Positions 1 through 11,800 of a stretch of 64,000 bases of DNA are shown here, piece by piece. The stretch spans positions 21,619,501 to 21,683,500 of the forward strand of contig CM053140.1 in NCBI GenBank assembly GCA_028571685.1. Reading direction: 5' to 3'. The DNA is from Heterohyrax brucei (lineage: Eukaryota > Chordata > Mammalia > Hyracoidea > Procaviidae). Under the pieces are notes generated by a model. The model saw nothing but the letters and a program-made list of their open reading frames with translations, was not told the origin of the DNA and ran no database searches. Positions within the stretch are counted from its first letter, which is position 1, and each line of letters starts with the position of its first letter. Position numbers and translations under genes: made by a program.

Positions 1-165
1 TACCCAGAAATCTGGAGGACACCTACCTGGCCAATCAACTACAAGTGACCATTTCATGCACCCATTCCAAAGAAATGTGATCTAACACAACATGAAGATT
101 ACTGAAGAACATTGTTAGAACTACATGAGTAAAATTTTGCTGAAGATCATTGTGCTGTGATTAAT
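1..165 (+). mobile_element. RTE/BovB LINE fragment (reverse-transcriptase region)
   Basis: This matches the internal part of the afrotherian RTE reverse transcriptase in sense orientation (aaatctggaggac, ctggccaa, aaaattttgctgaagatcat). Paralogous pieces lie at 32,625-32,860 and 43,086-43,325, in each case directly upstream of the same linker sequence. The element is cut by the window edge. Family assignment rests on recognition, not a search. Confidence 0.6.
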
Positions 166-1935
166 GACTTTTGTCGGAGGCTTTTCTAGCCACGGTCTTG
201 TAAATCCCACCCAGGTGAGTGGGCAGAACAGTGTGACAGGGTAACTGAGGCCCACCAGGAGTATTGGTCAGTTTCTCCTTGAGAGGGAGCCCATTTTAGA
301 ACAGAGAGGATGATTCTGCCACCACCAAGAAGAACGGCTTTGAGCTGACAGTACTTTCTTCGGACTTGGGATCACAGGGTTATAGAGCTTTCGGAAACAG
401 GTGCTAGAGAGAGCCGAGAAGTGGTGGCAAGACAGACCTGGCAACAGGAGACACCATTATCGGTTTCCCAGTCCACAAAGACAGAAAGCTAAGTACTCTT
501 GAGCAGTGGCTGAAAGCCAGGGAGAGCCTGCCTTTGGGAGGTAGGCAGAGTAGTTTGTGTGGAAACATACTATGGAAACCACTTTTGAGTCAACCAGCAG
601 TGGGGAGTGAGACAGAGAGCCTGAGGGCCTCTGTAAAGGGTGACCAAAGCTATCAATAAGCAGTAAGAGAAAAAAGATCCAAGGATTTATAAAATCTTGG
701 GACACTGAGGTAAGTACCAAACGATCATGTAAATTTCCTTGTTTGTCAGAACAAATCACATGGAACCCACTCCAGGCATCCAAAGAAAGTCCCACTTCAA
801 CCGCTACATGTCATTCCAATGAGGGCACCAGGGAGCTGTGATCAGGACCAGGGAACTGAACCAACTAACCAAGGAAACTGCATGTGCAAGACCCCATAGT
901 AAGTCCTGCTACTAGTGCCAGAAACCCCTGTGGCAGGAACTATCGAGATCCTGTAACTACTCAGACTCCAAGTGGCCTGGTTCAGGTTTGGGGAGATCAG
1001 GCTAGCAAGTGTAGTCTCTTGATGGGCAAAAAGCTGGGCTCCCTTAGCCCTAGGCATGAGGATGTAATCTTCTTGGCCGCCGAGTTTTACTAAATGAAAG
1101 TACCTTGCAGAGACGGAATGGGTCAGTGTCCAAGAGTGAGAAGGATCCAGTACAAAGCCTATACCTACACCAAAACCAAACTCAGTATCGTCAAGTCGAC
1201 TGCAACTCACAGCAACCCATGTAGGGTTCCCTATATTGTTGAGGGTAAGGGGTGGTGTCATAGTTGGTAGGGGGAGGTGATGACACAGCCCTACGTTCTG
1301 GTTGTAGGTTTACACGTCAGTAAATGCTTTATGGGACCCCTCCTGAAGAATATAGTAATGGTATGGACACGGACAGAAACACAGGCTATGTCATTTCTAG
1401 GTCATCCTCCTGAGGCGATACACATGTGTGAGCACGTCACAAACTGCCAGGAGGAACTGTTTCATGGGCAATTACTTATCGGAAGCATTGACTGGGCACT
1501 GAGTGACATATGATGAGGTGGTCTGTGGTAGCGATCAGGTTCCCTAGCTTTCCCCCTTGAGGAGACATGGGCCTGAAATCTTGAAAGGAATGTTGGAAGT
1601 TGATTTGCTCTGGCCACTTCCTGCTGTTTGAGGTTATGGTCCTGTCTACCCCTCAGACTTGTGTTCCTCAAGTGCCTAGGAGAGAAAACATGGAGCCGCC
1701 TGATCTGCCACCTGTTTGGCAGATGGGTACAGGCTGGTATCCTTGTAGGACCAGGAGTTTAACTTGGAGTTGTTTTAGCCTGGAGTCACGTCTGTTATCT
1801 TAGAAGCTGGATTCAAGCTGTGCTGTATGTTGTCCTGGACCTGGACAGATTTATGAACATAAAAACAACACTGATCCTTGAGATACAGCAAGCACCTCCT
1901 TCTGCTGTTAAAAGGTTGAGACTTTTCTGCTCTGC
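166..1935 (+). other. Linker module (unit 0), paralogous to sequence upstream of the MARK-like pseudogenes
   Basis: Unclassified non-coding sequence that recurs at 32,870-35,050 and, in part, 43,325-44,095. Shared landmarks are 'cttttctagccacggtcttgtaa', the 'gagagagc' region, 'ccacaaagacagaaagc', and a final stretch with 'aacataaaaacaacac' (1,857-1,873) that immediately precedes the kinase coding part in unit 2. No kinase sequence follows here, so this is an orphan 5' half-unit. The first part also resembles 6,740-7,260. No ORF in it looks protein-coding. Confidence 0.65.
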
Positions 1936-2118
1936 AGGGCTACTCCCACCAGACAGTCCCCTTCTTTCTGGAGCAGAAGGAGGGCTTTCCACATCCTCTC
2001 CACTCATCTCCAAAAAGATGAGCACTTACAGTCATCTAAGGCCTTCATTAAAAGTGTAAAAAGACCACGTACAGAGTGGGAAACAAGTTTTGGCTACCAC
2101 ACATATGTCCGTTAGACA

Positions 2119-2250
2119 TATGTCCTCTCTAATCTACAAAATACTGCAGAATAGCAACAAAAAGACAAGCAACCCAGTTAACAAATGGGCAAAGGACATA
2201 AACAGGCACTTCACTACAGAAGGCGTACAGGATGCTAACAGAAAATGCAA
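2119..2250 (+). mobile_element. L1 ORF2 C-terminal fragment
   Basis: The + strand reading frame contains KKTSNPVNKWAKDINRHF, which corresponds to the conserved NP-KKWAKDLNRHF segment near the C terminus of L1 ORF2p. After about 45 residues the similarity fades. This is an old, isolated fragment and not a gene. Confidence 0.65.
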
Positions 2251-3880
2251 AGTCATGGTGAAGAAGCACAGAACGAGGAAAGCAACTACCAGATGGACAC
2301 GGCAGCAGATGGTTAGAGACAGAATAGAGATGGCACCCAGTCAGAAGGAAGTCACCAACTCGAAGTACCAGAAGATAAGACTTATCCACTGGACGATAAG
2401 GGCCAGAACTAAGTCAATAACTTGTTTTACACATTACGATAAAAATTCAGCACTCTGGACTTGGGCTGTGCAATCTCCTCCTGAGAGTCCATGCCCATGA
2501 GTCTGCTGATGTGCTCTGACCTGATCCTGGATTTGGTCAGGTTCATCCTCAAAGCCTTGGTTGAAGTCATTGTGGCAGTGTTCTGTTGGTGCCGGAAGCC
2601 CTCATGATGTCCTGTCTGAGTACCTCTGAGACACCCTGAAATCACAGAATCCCACTCCAGACTCTGGTGACCTGCAGAGTGAGAGCACAGCAAATCATTA
2701 GCGTGAAACCTGCTTTTAGGGAAGCGGAGGTGATGACTTAGTAATACCAAGACTAACCTTGGAGTCCCGGTGCAGCCTGGTCTGAACCTGCATGTGGTTT
2801 TTAATTAATGTAACCAATGCAGCCTTTGGGGGCACTTTGGGGTGCTAGCACCTTTCCCTGTCTGTGCTGGAGTGTGTGTGTTTTTAACCAAAATGTAGGA
2901 GTTAAGTGTGTTTTTAACCAAGAGATTAAATCAAGCGTAACACTAATGCCAAGCTTCACAGTCATGTATTTCCGCTTGTGGTCCCCGATACTTCCCCAGG
3001 TGCTCACGACAGTCACTGTCTCCAGAGCAGAAATGGCACCTAAGATAAAACACAGCCCGAGCCACGGGGTGTTCAGAAACCAGTTTTTGTTTTTTCCAAA
3101 GCTCAAGGTTCCCAAGGATACCCAGAGGCAGCAGCCTGTGTGAGTAACCCCAACTTTCATGAAGGCCAGAATTCAAGATTCCAGAAGAACTTTGTCTATC
3201 TCTTTCACTGTGTCCTCTTTTGGGCCACAGTCTCACTATGGATCTTTGATAAAAATCTGCAGTAAACGGTAATTCAACACTATGTGGTTTGTAAGCTATC
3301 AGTTACCTTACAGTGAAGAAGGAAGCAGAATAAAAACACTCAACAATTATATTACATCAACTGCCTGAAATAACCAATAGAGCTATGACCCTACACCCTT
3401 TGAATGAGGAAACAAATCTCAGGAAGCATTTGTTGATGTACGAGCAGTATCAGCACCCGGTTTCCATGTGCCTCGACAGTAACTGCATTCTATCAAACCT
3501 CTGATTCATGTGAATACAATACAGCAACATTTATCTATAAACCACTCCGTGACAGAAGAGGAAATCTAATGTTACTCTAACTTGTAAAATCATAGCTCAA
3601 ACTTCAGACACTTCTGGTTATGATACTTACAACTCTGCTAGGTTTCCCAGTAAGAATTTCTAGTCTGAGAGTTACAAATCTAACCCATTAGTTCAATAAT
3701 TGAAGAGAAAGAAAAACTGCTTCCTAAATCTAGAAAATATGAGCAGTAAGCCCACAGAAGCCCATGGTATCTTTTCATTTCTTCAGTCACGTGCAGTTAC
3801 TTCCTGTTCTGCCTGGTCCTACGTCAGCCGTGGTCTTCGAGCCCATCGTTTCCTTTGCACGAGCTTCCAAAATCTCGACT
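2251..3880. other. Unassigned sequence between linker 0 and the block shared with B
   Basis: I recognise no gene here. It contains a short direct repeat ('gtgtgtttttaacca', near 2,875 and 2,907) and a hydrophobic reading frame near 2,515-2,600 that I could not assign. Block B lacks an equivalent: its linker breaks at a point matching about position 890 and resumes at a point matching about 3,880. Confidence 0.5.
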
Positions 3881-3959
3881 CCGAGTTCTCTTCACGTGTC
3901 AAATTCCCTTTTGGTTGAGATACACTGCTCAAACGTTTTCAGAAAATCAGCAAAGTGAA

Positions 3960-4990
3960 ACCTTATCTGTAGATGACAAAACATAACATGCCCATGATTA
4001 ATTTATAAAATAAATACTCCTAAGAGTCAAAGACCTGATACAAGTTCATTTCAAGCAAAATACAAAGGCCAAATCAATCTGTCAAAAAAAACTTTACAGA
4101 ATATTTCTAAACATAACCATATTTTTCAATAAGTTCAGCTAGCATACACAATAATCCTGAGGCAAATACCACACAGCCAGCATACACCATAATCATTTAT
4201 ACATCAAGACTGTCAAGTCTCTAAATACCTAAATAGTATAAACATCAACTCATAGGTAAATAATTCAAATTTCCGGTTAGAACATTTGGTGTGACGAGGC
4301 TGAGTTAAAAAACAAATTCTAGTCAGGTTAGCAACTAAGAAATAATAATAAAATTATGACAGAATATTACACATTTGTTAGATAATGTTAGGCAAAACAG
4401 AAGGGGAAATTACTACCACACATTTGTAACCCAACAAGAATCAGGCCCTGCTCTTCCTATTTCCCTGTTCCACATGATTTCTTAAGGAAAGCCCTCCAGC
4501 ATTTTACCTTTATAAAAACATACCTGGGATTACTCAAGAAGCTTCTGATGTGTCAGGAGTTTACTACAGGCGATCAAGAAACAATACAAAAGTTATTTAA
4601 CTAAAGATCGTTCAGTAAAAAACCTTAACGTTCTCTTCTATTGTTGCAATTCCTGCAGCTTGGTATTTGACTCAGAAGTCTAATTCTAATAAGAAGACAA
4701 ACATTTGCCTTTAAGGGAGTTTACATAAAGAATAATTAAACCTTTCTTCAGAAATCAGAGAAAACTTTGTTATTTTAATAACACAATTCTTCGTTTTATA
4801 TTTTATCTACTATCAAAGCTCTTAAAAACCTCACAAATTAAATGGTTCAGCTTTTGTCAGACAAAGGAAACTTTTGATCATATCAAACAAGTATTTCTGA
4901 ATAAATCTTATAGCGTAGCCCTTTAAATAGCAAAGAAGAATTTACTCACTAACAGAACACATATGTATGAGTACATGCACACACACACAG
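3960..4990. other. AT-rich non-coding sequence shared by A, B and partly by a third copy
   Basis: No gene is visible. It is collinear with 44,190-45,180 in block B, and its last 330 bp (4,622-4,950) also occur at 24,271-24,625. A short CA-type microsatellite lies at 4,975-4,998. Confidence 0.6.
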
Positions 4991-4997
4991 ACACACA

Positions 4998-5707
4998 AGG
5001 TCTGACAATTAAGTTCACAAACTCAACATATAAAAACTGTTACATGTGAAATTTATACGTGAATGTACATTTTCACTCAGTTATGTTAAAAAAAAAAACT
5101 GCTACATGTGATATATGTCAAGCAAACCTACAAACTTAATTGTTCTAAGGGCTACATACCTTGCTCCTGAATTATCACTATGGTTACCTTCAAAATACTC
5201 CCTTTGGGAGCTATGAACCAACACCAGCGCCTAGTCCATCCTTCAAAGTAACTTTGGAACTCTTTTACTGGAATGGCCGTCGCACACTGTGGCATAGTGG
5301 GGCAAGCTCATGAACCTAAATATATAGTTGTCTGAGTGGTTTTTAGCCAGCACACAGATAGTTGTATTGGAACACCCTCCCTGCTCACCTGATCTGGCCC
5401 CCAGTGACTTTTTTCCTTACCCACAGATAAAGGAAATATTGAAAGAAGGACATTTTGATGACAATCAGGACATCAAGAGCAACACAATGACAGCTCTGAT
5501 GGCCTTTCCAGAAAAAGAGTTCTAAAACTGCTTTGAAGGGTGGACCAGGCTCTGGCATCAGTGCAGAGCTTCCCAAGGGAGTACTTTGAAGGTGACCGTA
5601 GTAATATTCAGCAATGGGTTACAAGGACCAACAACTGAGTCCATGAGGTCATCCCAAAAAAGTGCTCCAAATCTCACTGCTGAATATCACTATCATTACC
5701 TCCAAAG
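4998..5707 (+). mobile_element. mariner-type DNA transposon remnant (block A)
   Basis: It begins with a terminal-type sequence (tctgacaattaagttcac). A + frame at about 5,340-5,560 reads EHPPCSPDLAPSDFFPYP, then a KEGHFDD segment and RWHQ-like residues, matching the last third of mariner transposases. That SPDLAPSDF motif holds the third catalytic Asp region. The first part of the transposase is missing and stops interrupt the frame, so it is inactive. The ends look rearranged, because the terminal-like motif also appears near the right end. A homologous copy is at 45,190-45,775. Confidence 0.75.
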
Positions 5708-6739
5708 TACAGTTGGGGGTCCCAGCTGAAATTTGGGGTTCCCTTCATGGTCACCAATATGTTTTCATCAGACTGCGAAAAAGAATTTTTTGAGGAGGCT
5801 TGTCTGGGCCATGACAGAAATCTTTACTGGAAAATGAAAGCATCTGAAAGTGGGGTAGCAACAGCCTGGATAGCAGTCCTCTAGGTTCTGCCACTAAGTG
5901 AGTTTGGGGTTTAGTTCTTATAGGCCATATATGCCCAGGGTATAGCTGGTGCCAGCCAATCAGCGATGGGGCTCTGAAATACTTCCTGTTTTGGCAAGCA
6001 GGTACGTATCACCTGGCTGCACCCATATGCAGATTTCAAAAGGATTCTTCCCACAGGGCTTCTGGAATTGGCAGCAGGACTTACTATGTGGTGTCATACT
6101 TGAGCAGCTTCCTGCTCCCTTGGTGTGATACCCTGGTCCTGATGGGGCTCTCTGGTGCTTGCATTGGAAGGGCATACAGCAGCCACCTCTGTCTCATCTG
6201 CACATGACTGAGTTGGGTCTACACAGACATCTCGGAAAAACCAGAGACAATTGAAGCAACTCATCCCCAGGTATGGGTGGCAAAATTAAGTTGATGATCA
6301 CTCTGGAATGCTCCAAGGTGTGATCAGGCTGGCCCTTCTCATCCCCAACAGTATAAATTATTAACAGGGTTAACTGGGATTATCAAAACTGTAATTGTGG
6401 AAACTGTCAACATAAGAGGGTAGACTACGGGGGGAGATGCTCCTTGATTAGTCGAGTCCCTGATCCTAAAATTCCTTCAAGGGTTTCCTATGCTGACACC
6501 TGTGAGGCTTAGAGCAAGAGAATCAACTTCTCCCAGGTGACATACATCAGAGTTCAGAAAGGATAAAGATGAGGTGATTTTTGGAGAATGTGACAAGATT
6601 ATAAGGAAACTGCAGGCCACATAAAAGGCTGGTACCTGATTAAGCTGATCCTTTGGACTCTTTGCTCTATTGACGGCCTATGGGAGGGGAGAATTGTCCT
6701 CCAAATATGGAAGAACCATGGCTACAAAAGTCAAGGGGT
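5708..6739 (-). mobile_element. Possible endogenous retrovirus LTR-like region (block A)
   Basis: Read on the minus strand it has promoter-like order: a CCAAT-type motif (gctgattggctgg, near 5,955), a TATA-like stretch near 5,920-5,930, a candidate poly(A) region, and then a segment beginning ttggtgaccatgaaggg (near 5,750) that resembles a primer-binding-site start. The homologous region is 45,776-46,845. No gag, pol or env coding sequence is visible beside it. The outer boundary is not clear and the LTR identity is inferred from motif order only. Confidence 0.4.
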
Positions 6740-7260
6740 AGATTCTGCTGTCACTGATTACTCATGGGTGGGGCCTTTCTAATCACGGTCTTGTAACTCC
6801 CCCTCAGTTGACTTGGCAGGACTGTGAAATGGTGTGTAATTGGGGCCTACCAGGACCGTGTGATGGGTTAGTTGTGGTCGGTTTTGCCTTAAAAGTGTGA
6901 CAACTGCAGAGCCCAGGAAGAGGGTGGTACTACCACCAAAAAAGAACAAACAGGATCAGAAAGAGCATCCTGTGGGCACAGGATCCCCTGCTGAGAGGCT
7001 CCTGGAAGCAGGACACAGAGAGAAAGACAGAACAGTCTGTAACTCTGAAAACTTTAAGAAGCAGGGGCGTAAAAAACCCAGTAGCAGGAGACAGCACAGT
7101 GGCCTTCCCAGCCCACAAAGATCAAGCTGAGTGCCCGTGGGCAGAGACTGAGGGCCAAAAAGAAGTGTGTCCATCAGCACAGCTTCAGAGAGACTCTCCT
7201 GATGGAAGAGATGAATCCTGAGTGTTCTTTAGCCTGAATAATAACTGTTACGTCACTCAA
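6740..7260 (+). repeat. Second copy of the linker-type repeat inside block A
   Basis: This resembles the start of the linker at 166-800 (cctttctaatcacggtcttgtaa; ggcctaccagga; 'ggagacagcac' then 'cccacaaaga'). It shows that part of the linker is an interspersed or locally amplified repeat and not unique upstream sequence. A 40-bp start of it also remains in block B near 46,850. Confidence 0.5.
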
Positions 7261-7504
7261 ACACCTGATCACTGTGAATGTGGTCTGTCAGTTCTTTGTG
7301 GCAACTGCAATGAAAGACTTAACTTAGCTGTCAAGGCTGTGGGAGGGATGAAAGCTGTGAGAATTGGTAAGACAGCAGAGAAAAGGGTCATATCTGACCC
7401 TGCCTCATAAGACTGAACCAGCCTTGGGATGTTGATCTCGATCCTCCTTACCCTCATGAGGTTGGTGGAGGTCAGACACTGCTCCCGTGTCATTTCACAA
7501 TCAC

Positions 7505-8637
7505 TGAAAAGTGACTGCACCAGCATATCGACGGAATGGCCAGAAATTCACTCAGAACAGGATGCAGAATAAACGATACCACTGCTGATGTTAGAGAATC
7601 CTGGCTGAAACCAGAGAAGACCAGGAAGTTGTTTACCTGTGTTTCACCAACCATGTAAAGACAGCTATGTGGATGGTAACAAATTATGCCTAACACTGCC
7701 AAGAATGGGAATTCCAGAACACTTAACTGTGTTCATAAGAAACCTTTAAAAAGACCTAGAGGCAGACACTCAAACAGAACAATGGGATACCACACGGTAT
7801 CAGGCCCGGAAAACCATGTGTCTCAGACTTGTACCCTCTCACTAATCTGAGCTGTACACTGAGGAAATAATCCAAGAAGCTGAGCTATCTGAAGAAGAAC
7901 ACAGCACCAGGTTTGGAGGCAGGCTCATTAACAACCCGTGATGCACCAACGACACAGCCGATCTGGGGCAAAGAGAAGAGGACTTGGAGCACATACTGAT
8001 GAAGATGAGAGATCACAACGAGAAAACAGAAGCCCTCACAACTGGACCAGTAAGAAACACTTATGATGAATGGACAAACTACTCAAGTTGTCGAGAATTT
8101 GCTTGCATCCACAAACAATGTCCAAGGAAGCATCACTCAAGAAATCAAAGGATGTATCGCATTCATCAAACCTGCTGCAAAATATTTCTGTCAAGTGTGA
8201 AAAGGAAAGATATCACTGCAGGCACTAAGGCATGTCCAACTCAAGTCACAGTGTTTACAGTCACCTGATATTCATGGGAAAGCTGGACAATCAATAAGGA
8301 CAACCCAAGAATAACTGATGCCTTTGAATTTTGTTGTGGCCTTAGTATACTGCATGCAGCATGGACTGCCAGAGTAACAAATAAACCTCTCTTGAAAAGA
8401 AAACAGCCAAAATGTTCATTAGAAATCGCACACACCTTGGACATGTAATGAGAACGGACCAGTCCCTGAAATAGGACACTATGCTTTTGTCAGAGGGTCT
8501 GCGAAAAACAGGAAGGCCTTCGGCAAGAGGGACACAGTGGCTGCAAAAATAGGACTGGGAGTAGGACCACGCTGTTGTGCAAAGACTTGATAGGAGCCAG
8601 AATGGATTCGACGGCACCTAACAACAACAACTCCTGG
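7505..8637 (+). mobile_element. RTE/BovB LINE copy, degenerate
   Basis: It runs in sense from the reverse-transcriptase region (cagcatatcgacgg, then gggaattccagaacactta near 7,710) through a degenerate YADD area near 7,960 to the C-terminal region and a typical RTE tail (ggcacctaacaacaacaac, 8,616-8,634). The frames are broken by stops and shifts. It lies in the 3.5-kb portion of block A that block B lacks. Confidence 0.75.
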
Positions 8638-8904
8638 AAATGACTTTTAAGGAAGACCTTGTTATCTGGCTGTGCATGCAGACGACTGAACTGACTTGTA
8701 GAATACCTTCCACTGCACTGTGCTTTCCTGTTCCAAAAGATGACTCAGTAGTGTCCACGCATATTTATCACACATTCCCACAGTACACTGGGCTTATGAA
8801 ATTGCATGTTTTCATTTCCCCCATGTGGACACTGGGGAAAGTACTCAGTCTCACATCAGTAACTACAAAGATCTTGTAGGCTCTATGGACATGCTAACCC
8901 CAAA

Positions 8905-9062
8905 CCCAATGAAAACTACTGCCATCAAGTTGATTCCAACTCACAGGGACCCTACAGACAGAGTAGAGCTGTCCCATAGGGTTTCCAAGAGTCAGCTGGT
9001 GGATTGAAAATACTGACCCTGTGGTGAGCAGTTACGCTCTTAACCACTTCAGCACCAAGGCC
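8905..9062 (-). mobile_element. AfroSINE
   Basis: This is the reverse complement of the AfroSINE consensus: ccatcaagttgattccaact, cacagggaccct, gtttccaagagtcagctggtgga, and an end at cttaaccacttcagcacc (tRNA-like head). It is a tRNA-derived SINE, not a tRNA gene. It occurs only in block A. Confidence 0.85.
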
Positions 9063-9869
9063 CCATATGCAAACTAATCTTTAAGACAGAGTTATTTGAA
9101 AACTTGCTATAATTCTGTGGTAATAAAGAAAATGCTGAATTGACATAAAGTTGATCAAGTAAAGGATCCTTCAATAACGAGGTCCCGTTTGGACACCTCA
9201 CAGAGGCTGTATTTGTAAAGCCACAACACCCACATTTACCATGTTTTTTGATTAGTCTTGACAAATAGCCATGAAACGTTACATGACCCCAAAACATGTA
9301 GAAATTAAAGATTATTATAAAAATGGGTGTTCAGTTTGCCACGTACCCTATGTCTTACGTGAAATTTATGATGTACATAATTTTCCTCAGTGTGAATAAT
9401 TCAATGTTTAATCAAAAAATTGAGACAACCAGGTCTGCTGCCAATCAAACCGCCTGTGCATCAAGGAACCACACGTTCCAACGAAAACATCACCACTGTC
9501 CGTCAGAGCGCATGCAGGAATCCATCCCAGTCAATTGCTCACTGAGCACAAGAACAGGGTCCTTCAATGACCACAGTTGAGCCGATTTTGCTGGGACAAG
9601 GTAGGGAGGAGATTCCAGGTGGTATCTGCCCACCATGTACCACCAGCTCTTACAAGGTCAGGGTCTTCAACAGTGGTGGAAGCCACAGCCAAAGTAACTA
9701 GGTACCAAGCAGGGGCTCCACGCCCTCAGTGGCTTCCCTGAGGAGTCCCCATGGGGCCTGGTGCAGTGGACAGGACATGTAGGAGGGCTGGAAGAGGAAC
9801 ACTTACTCCTGGGATCAGGGGCTCAGGTTGGCAGGTGTTAGGGGGAGGGATTTCAGGTCAGAGGAACCA
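9063..9869. other. Unassigned non-coding sequence
   Basis: I see no gene or clear repeat. The stretch lies within the 6,795-10,345 part absent from block B. Confidence 0.5.
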
Positions 9870-10110
9870 GAGCTCTCTGCCCATTTCTGAACTAGGTTGT
9901 TTTGTCCTTTTTGTTGGTGACTTTCAGGAGCTTTCTGGATATTCACTTTGGATACTGAACCCTTATCCCACAGACAGTTTCCAAATATCTTCTCCCACTC
10001 AGCAAATTTTGATAGTGTTCTCTGAGGCCCAGACATAATCATTTTGTTGAAGTCCCCCTTAGACCTGTGTTTTCTGTGTTACTCATTTCTTGGTGTATCT
10101 AAGAATCTAC
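9870..10110 (-). mobile_element. L1 internal fragment
   Basis: The sequence matches the reverse complement of a mid-L1 segment familiar from mammalian genomes: a 'gttgttttgtccttttt' stretch, then 'ctttctggatattcact', 'aacccttatcccacagac' and 'caaatatcttctcccact'. It is short and old. Confidence 0.65.
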
Positions 10111-10339
10111 CTATGAATCAGGCACTGAAAACCCTAGGGAGCACAGGTGTCCTCTGACACACACAGGGTCACTATGGTCAGAATGTCCTGGATGGTGACT
10201 GGTTTCTTTTCTCACCTTCTCTCTGCTTCGTGTGTCCTTTCTCCCACTAAAGGTAAGTCTGTGTGACTCACTACAATTCCAGGTGGTGGGAGGAGGAGCA
10301 TATAATGTCATGGCCAAAAAAGCTGTGAATCCTCTGCCT

Positions 10340-10680
10340 TGTTGTCAGTATCTGTATTGTGGGTTCAGCCCACCATTGTGTATCTGTTAATGTGACACTA
10401 GTTTCTGGATGTTGTCGATGTCAACAGTTAAGGAGCAAGGGTCATCTCTGAGTGTGAGGTTTATGGAGGAAGCTGGCCAGGAGAGGGCATGGACCATGTA
10501 CTGAAGTTAGGATGCCAGAGCAAGTTAAACAGAGTTAGTGGATTGATGTACTTTTAGAGTAGATGTCAACTGTATTATATACTTTATTGTTTTCTGTCTC
10601 TGATTCCTGTTTTCGGTAGGAGACCACCTGCTCTATCATCCCTGCGCTAGGAGAAATTCTTATACCACAACCATTACAGG
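10340..10680. other. Start of the second collinear A/B stretch
   Basis: From about 10,345 (gggttcagcccaccattgtg) block A again matches block B (46,905 onward). No gene is seen. Block B carries an extra piece with an AfroSINE where A reads through near 10,520. Confidence 0.6.
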
Positions 10681-11800
10681 AAATATAATGTGCATCATCT
10701 GTAAGACATTATGCAGACTGAAATCAGTCTGATGAAAAAGGACAAGTACTGTATGAGATCACTACCATAAGGACTTCAGAAAAGGTTAAAGCACAGAAGA
10801 TAATAATCTTTGATGGTTACAAGGGTGGGGCGGGAAGGAAAGGGGTATTCATAGATTAGACAGCAGACAGGAATTAGGTTAGGTAAAGGGAATGACAGGA
10901 TACAGTGGAAGGGAGGTTAGCACAACTGGATCATACCAAAACCTAAAAGGTTTTCAAAATGAAACCCAATGTTTTGAAGGACAGAGCAGCAGGAACAGCC
11001 ACCTGGGGACCACAGTTTCTGGGGATATCTAGGCTAATTAGCACAATTAAGCTGTTTCAAGAAAATGTTCTGCATACTACTTTGGTGACTGGCATCTGGC
11101 CTCTTCAAAACTACCAAGTGTCCATCTAGGTGGCATCAACTGGTCCAATCCACCTGGAGCAGTGGTGAATAAAGGACATCAAAGAAAAGCAGAAAACACA
11201 AACCCAGCATACAGAAGGGAAGACGTGATCCAGAGACTTCAACAGCATGAGAGAGGAGAACTGGATGGTACCGGGCCACCACCAGTGGCTGCGCTGACAT
11301 GGAACACAAGGTAAAGTCCCTGATGTAGCAGGAGGAAGACGGGTGTGCAAATAAGAACTCTACTAAAACACCACATGCTATCAAAAAGTCTACATTTGAT
11401 GGTCTGTCAGACAGAGGGTTCACTCAAGATATGGCCCCTACACTCTCTGTTAGCGCAGAGCCAAAAGAGGACCAAAGACAACTCTTCAGACAAAGACTGG
11501 ACTGTAAGACACACAGTGATGCTGGCAAAGAGGGTGCGTCTTGGCTTAAACATACACACAAGGCTAGCTGAGCAGTTCCTCTCCAGAGGTGAGAGGACAG
11601 TGCAGGGGGACAGGAGTTAGTTGAATGGATATGGGAAATACAGGGTGGAAAGAAAGAGTGTGCTGTCACAGGGTGGTGGGGGTGAGAGCGGTTAGGCTTG
11701 CCCAGTAATGTGTGCTTGGGGTTTTCCACGACACATTGATTTGGATTGTATACTTTTACTTACAGGACAATAAGAGAGTTAAAAAGAGAGAGACAGAGTC
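10681..11800 (+). mobile_element. L1-type 3' end (3' UTR) copy, block A
   Basis: It contains the recurrent 3'-end signature seen in three long copies here: 'gacaagtactgtatgagat', the 'catcaactggtccaatcc' segment, 'ggtctgtcagac', 'cttcagacaaagactgga', and an A-rich end with 'aggacaataagagagtt'. The same order is found at 47,570-48,680 and 52,690-53,876. I take it to be an afrotherian L1 3' UTR, from memory. No ORF2 remains. Confidence 0.6.

Noticed and set aside
1857..1935. Possibility that linker 0 is followed by a kinase copy
   Set aside because: Sequence after about 1,930 does not match kinase coding sequence of the other units.
2500..2615. Hydrophobic frame (DLILDLVRFILKALVEVI...) vaguely like an N-terminal anchor of short-chain dehydrogenases
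   Set aside because: The similarity covers only hydrophobic residues, and no TGxxxGxG nucleotide-binding motif or splice donor follows.
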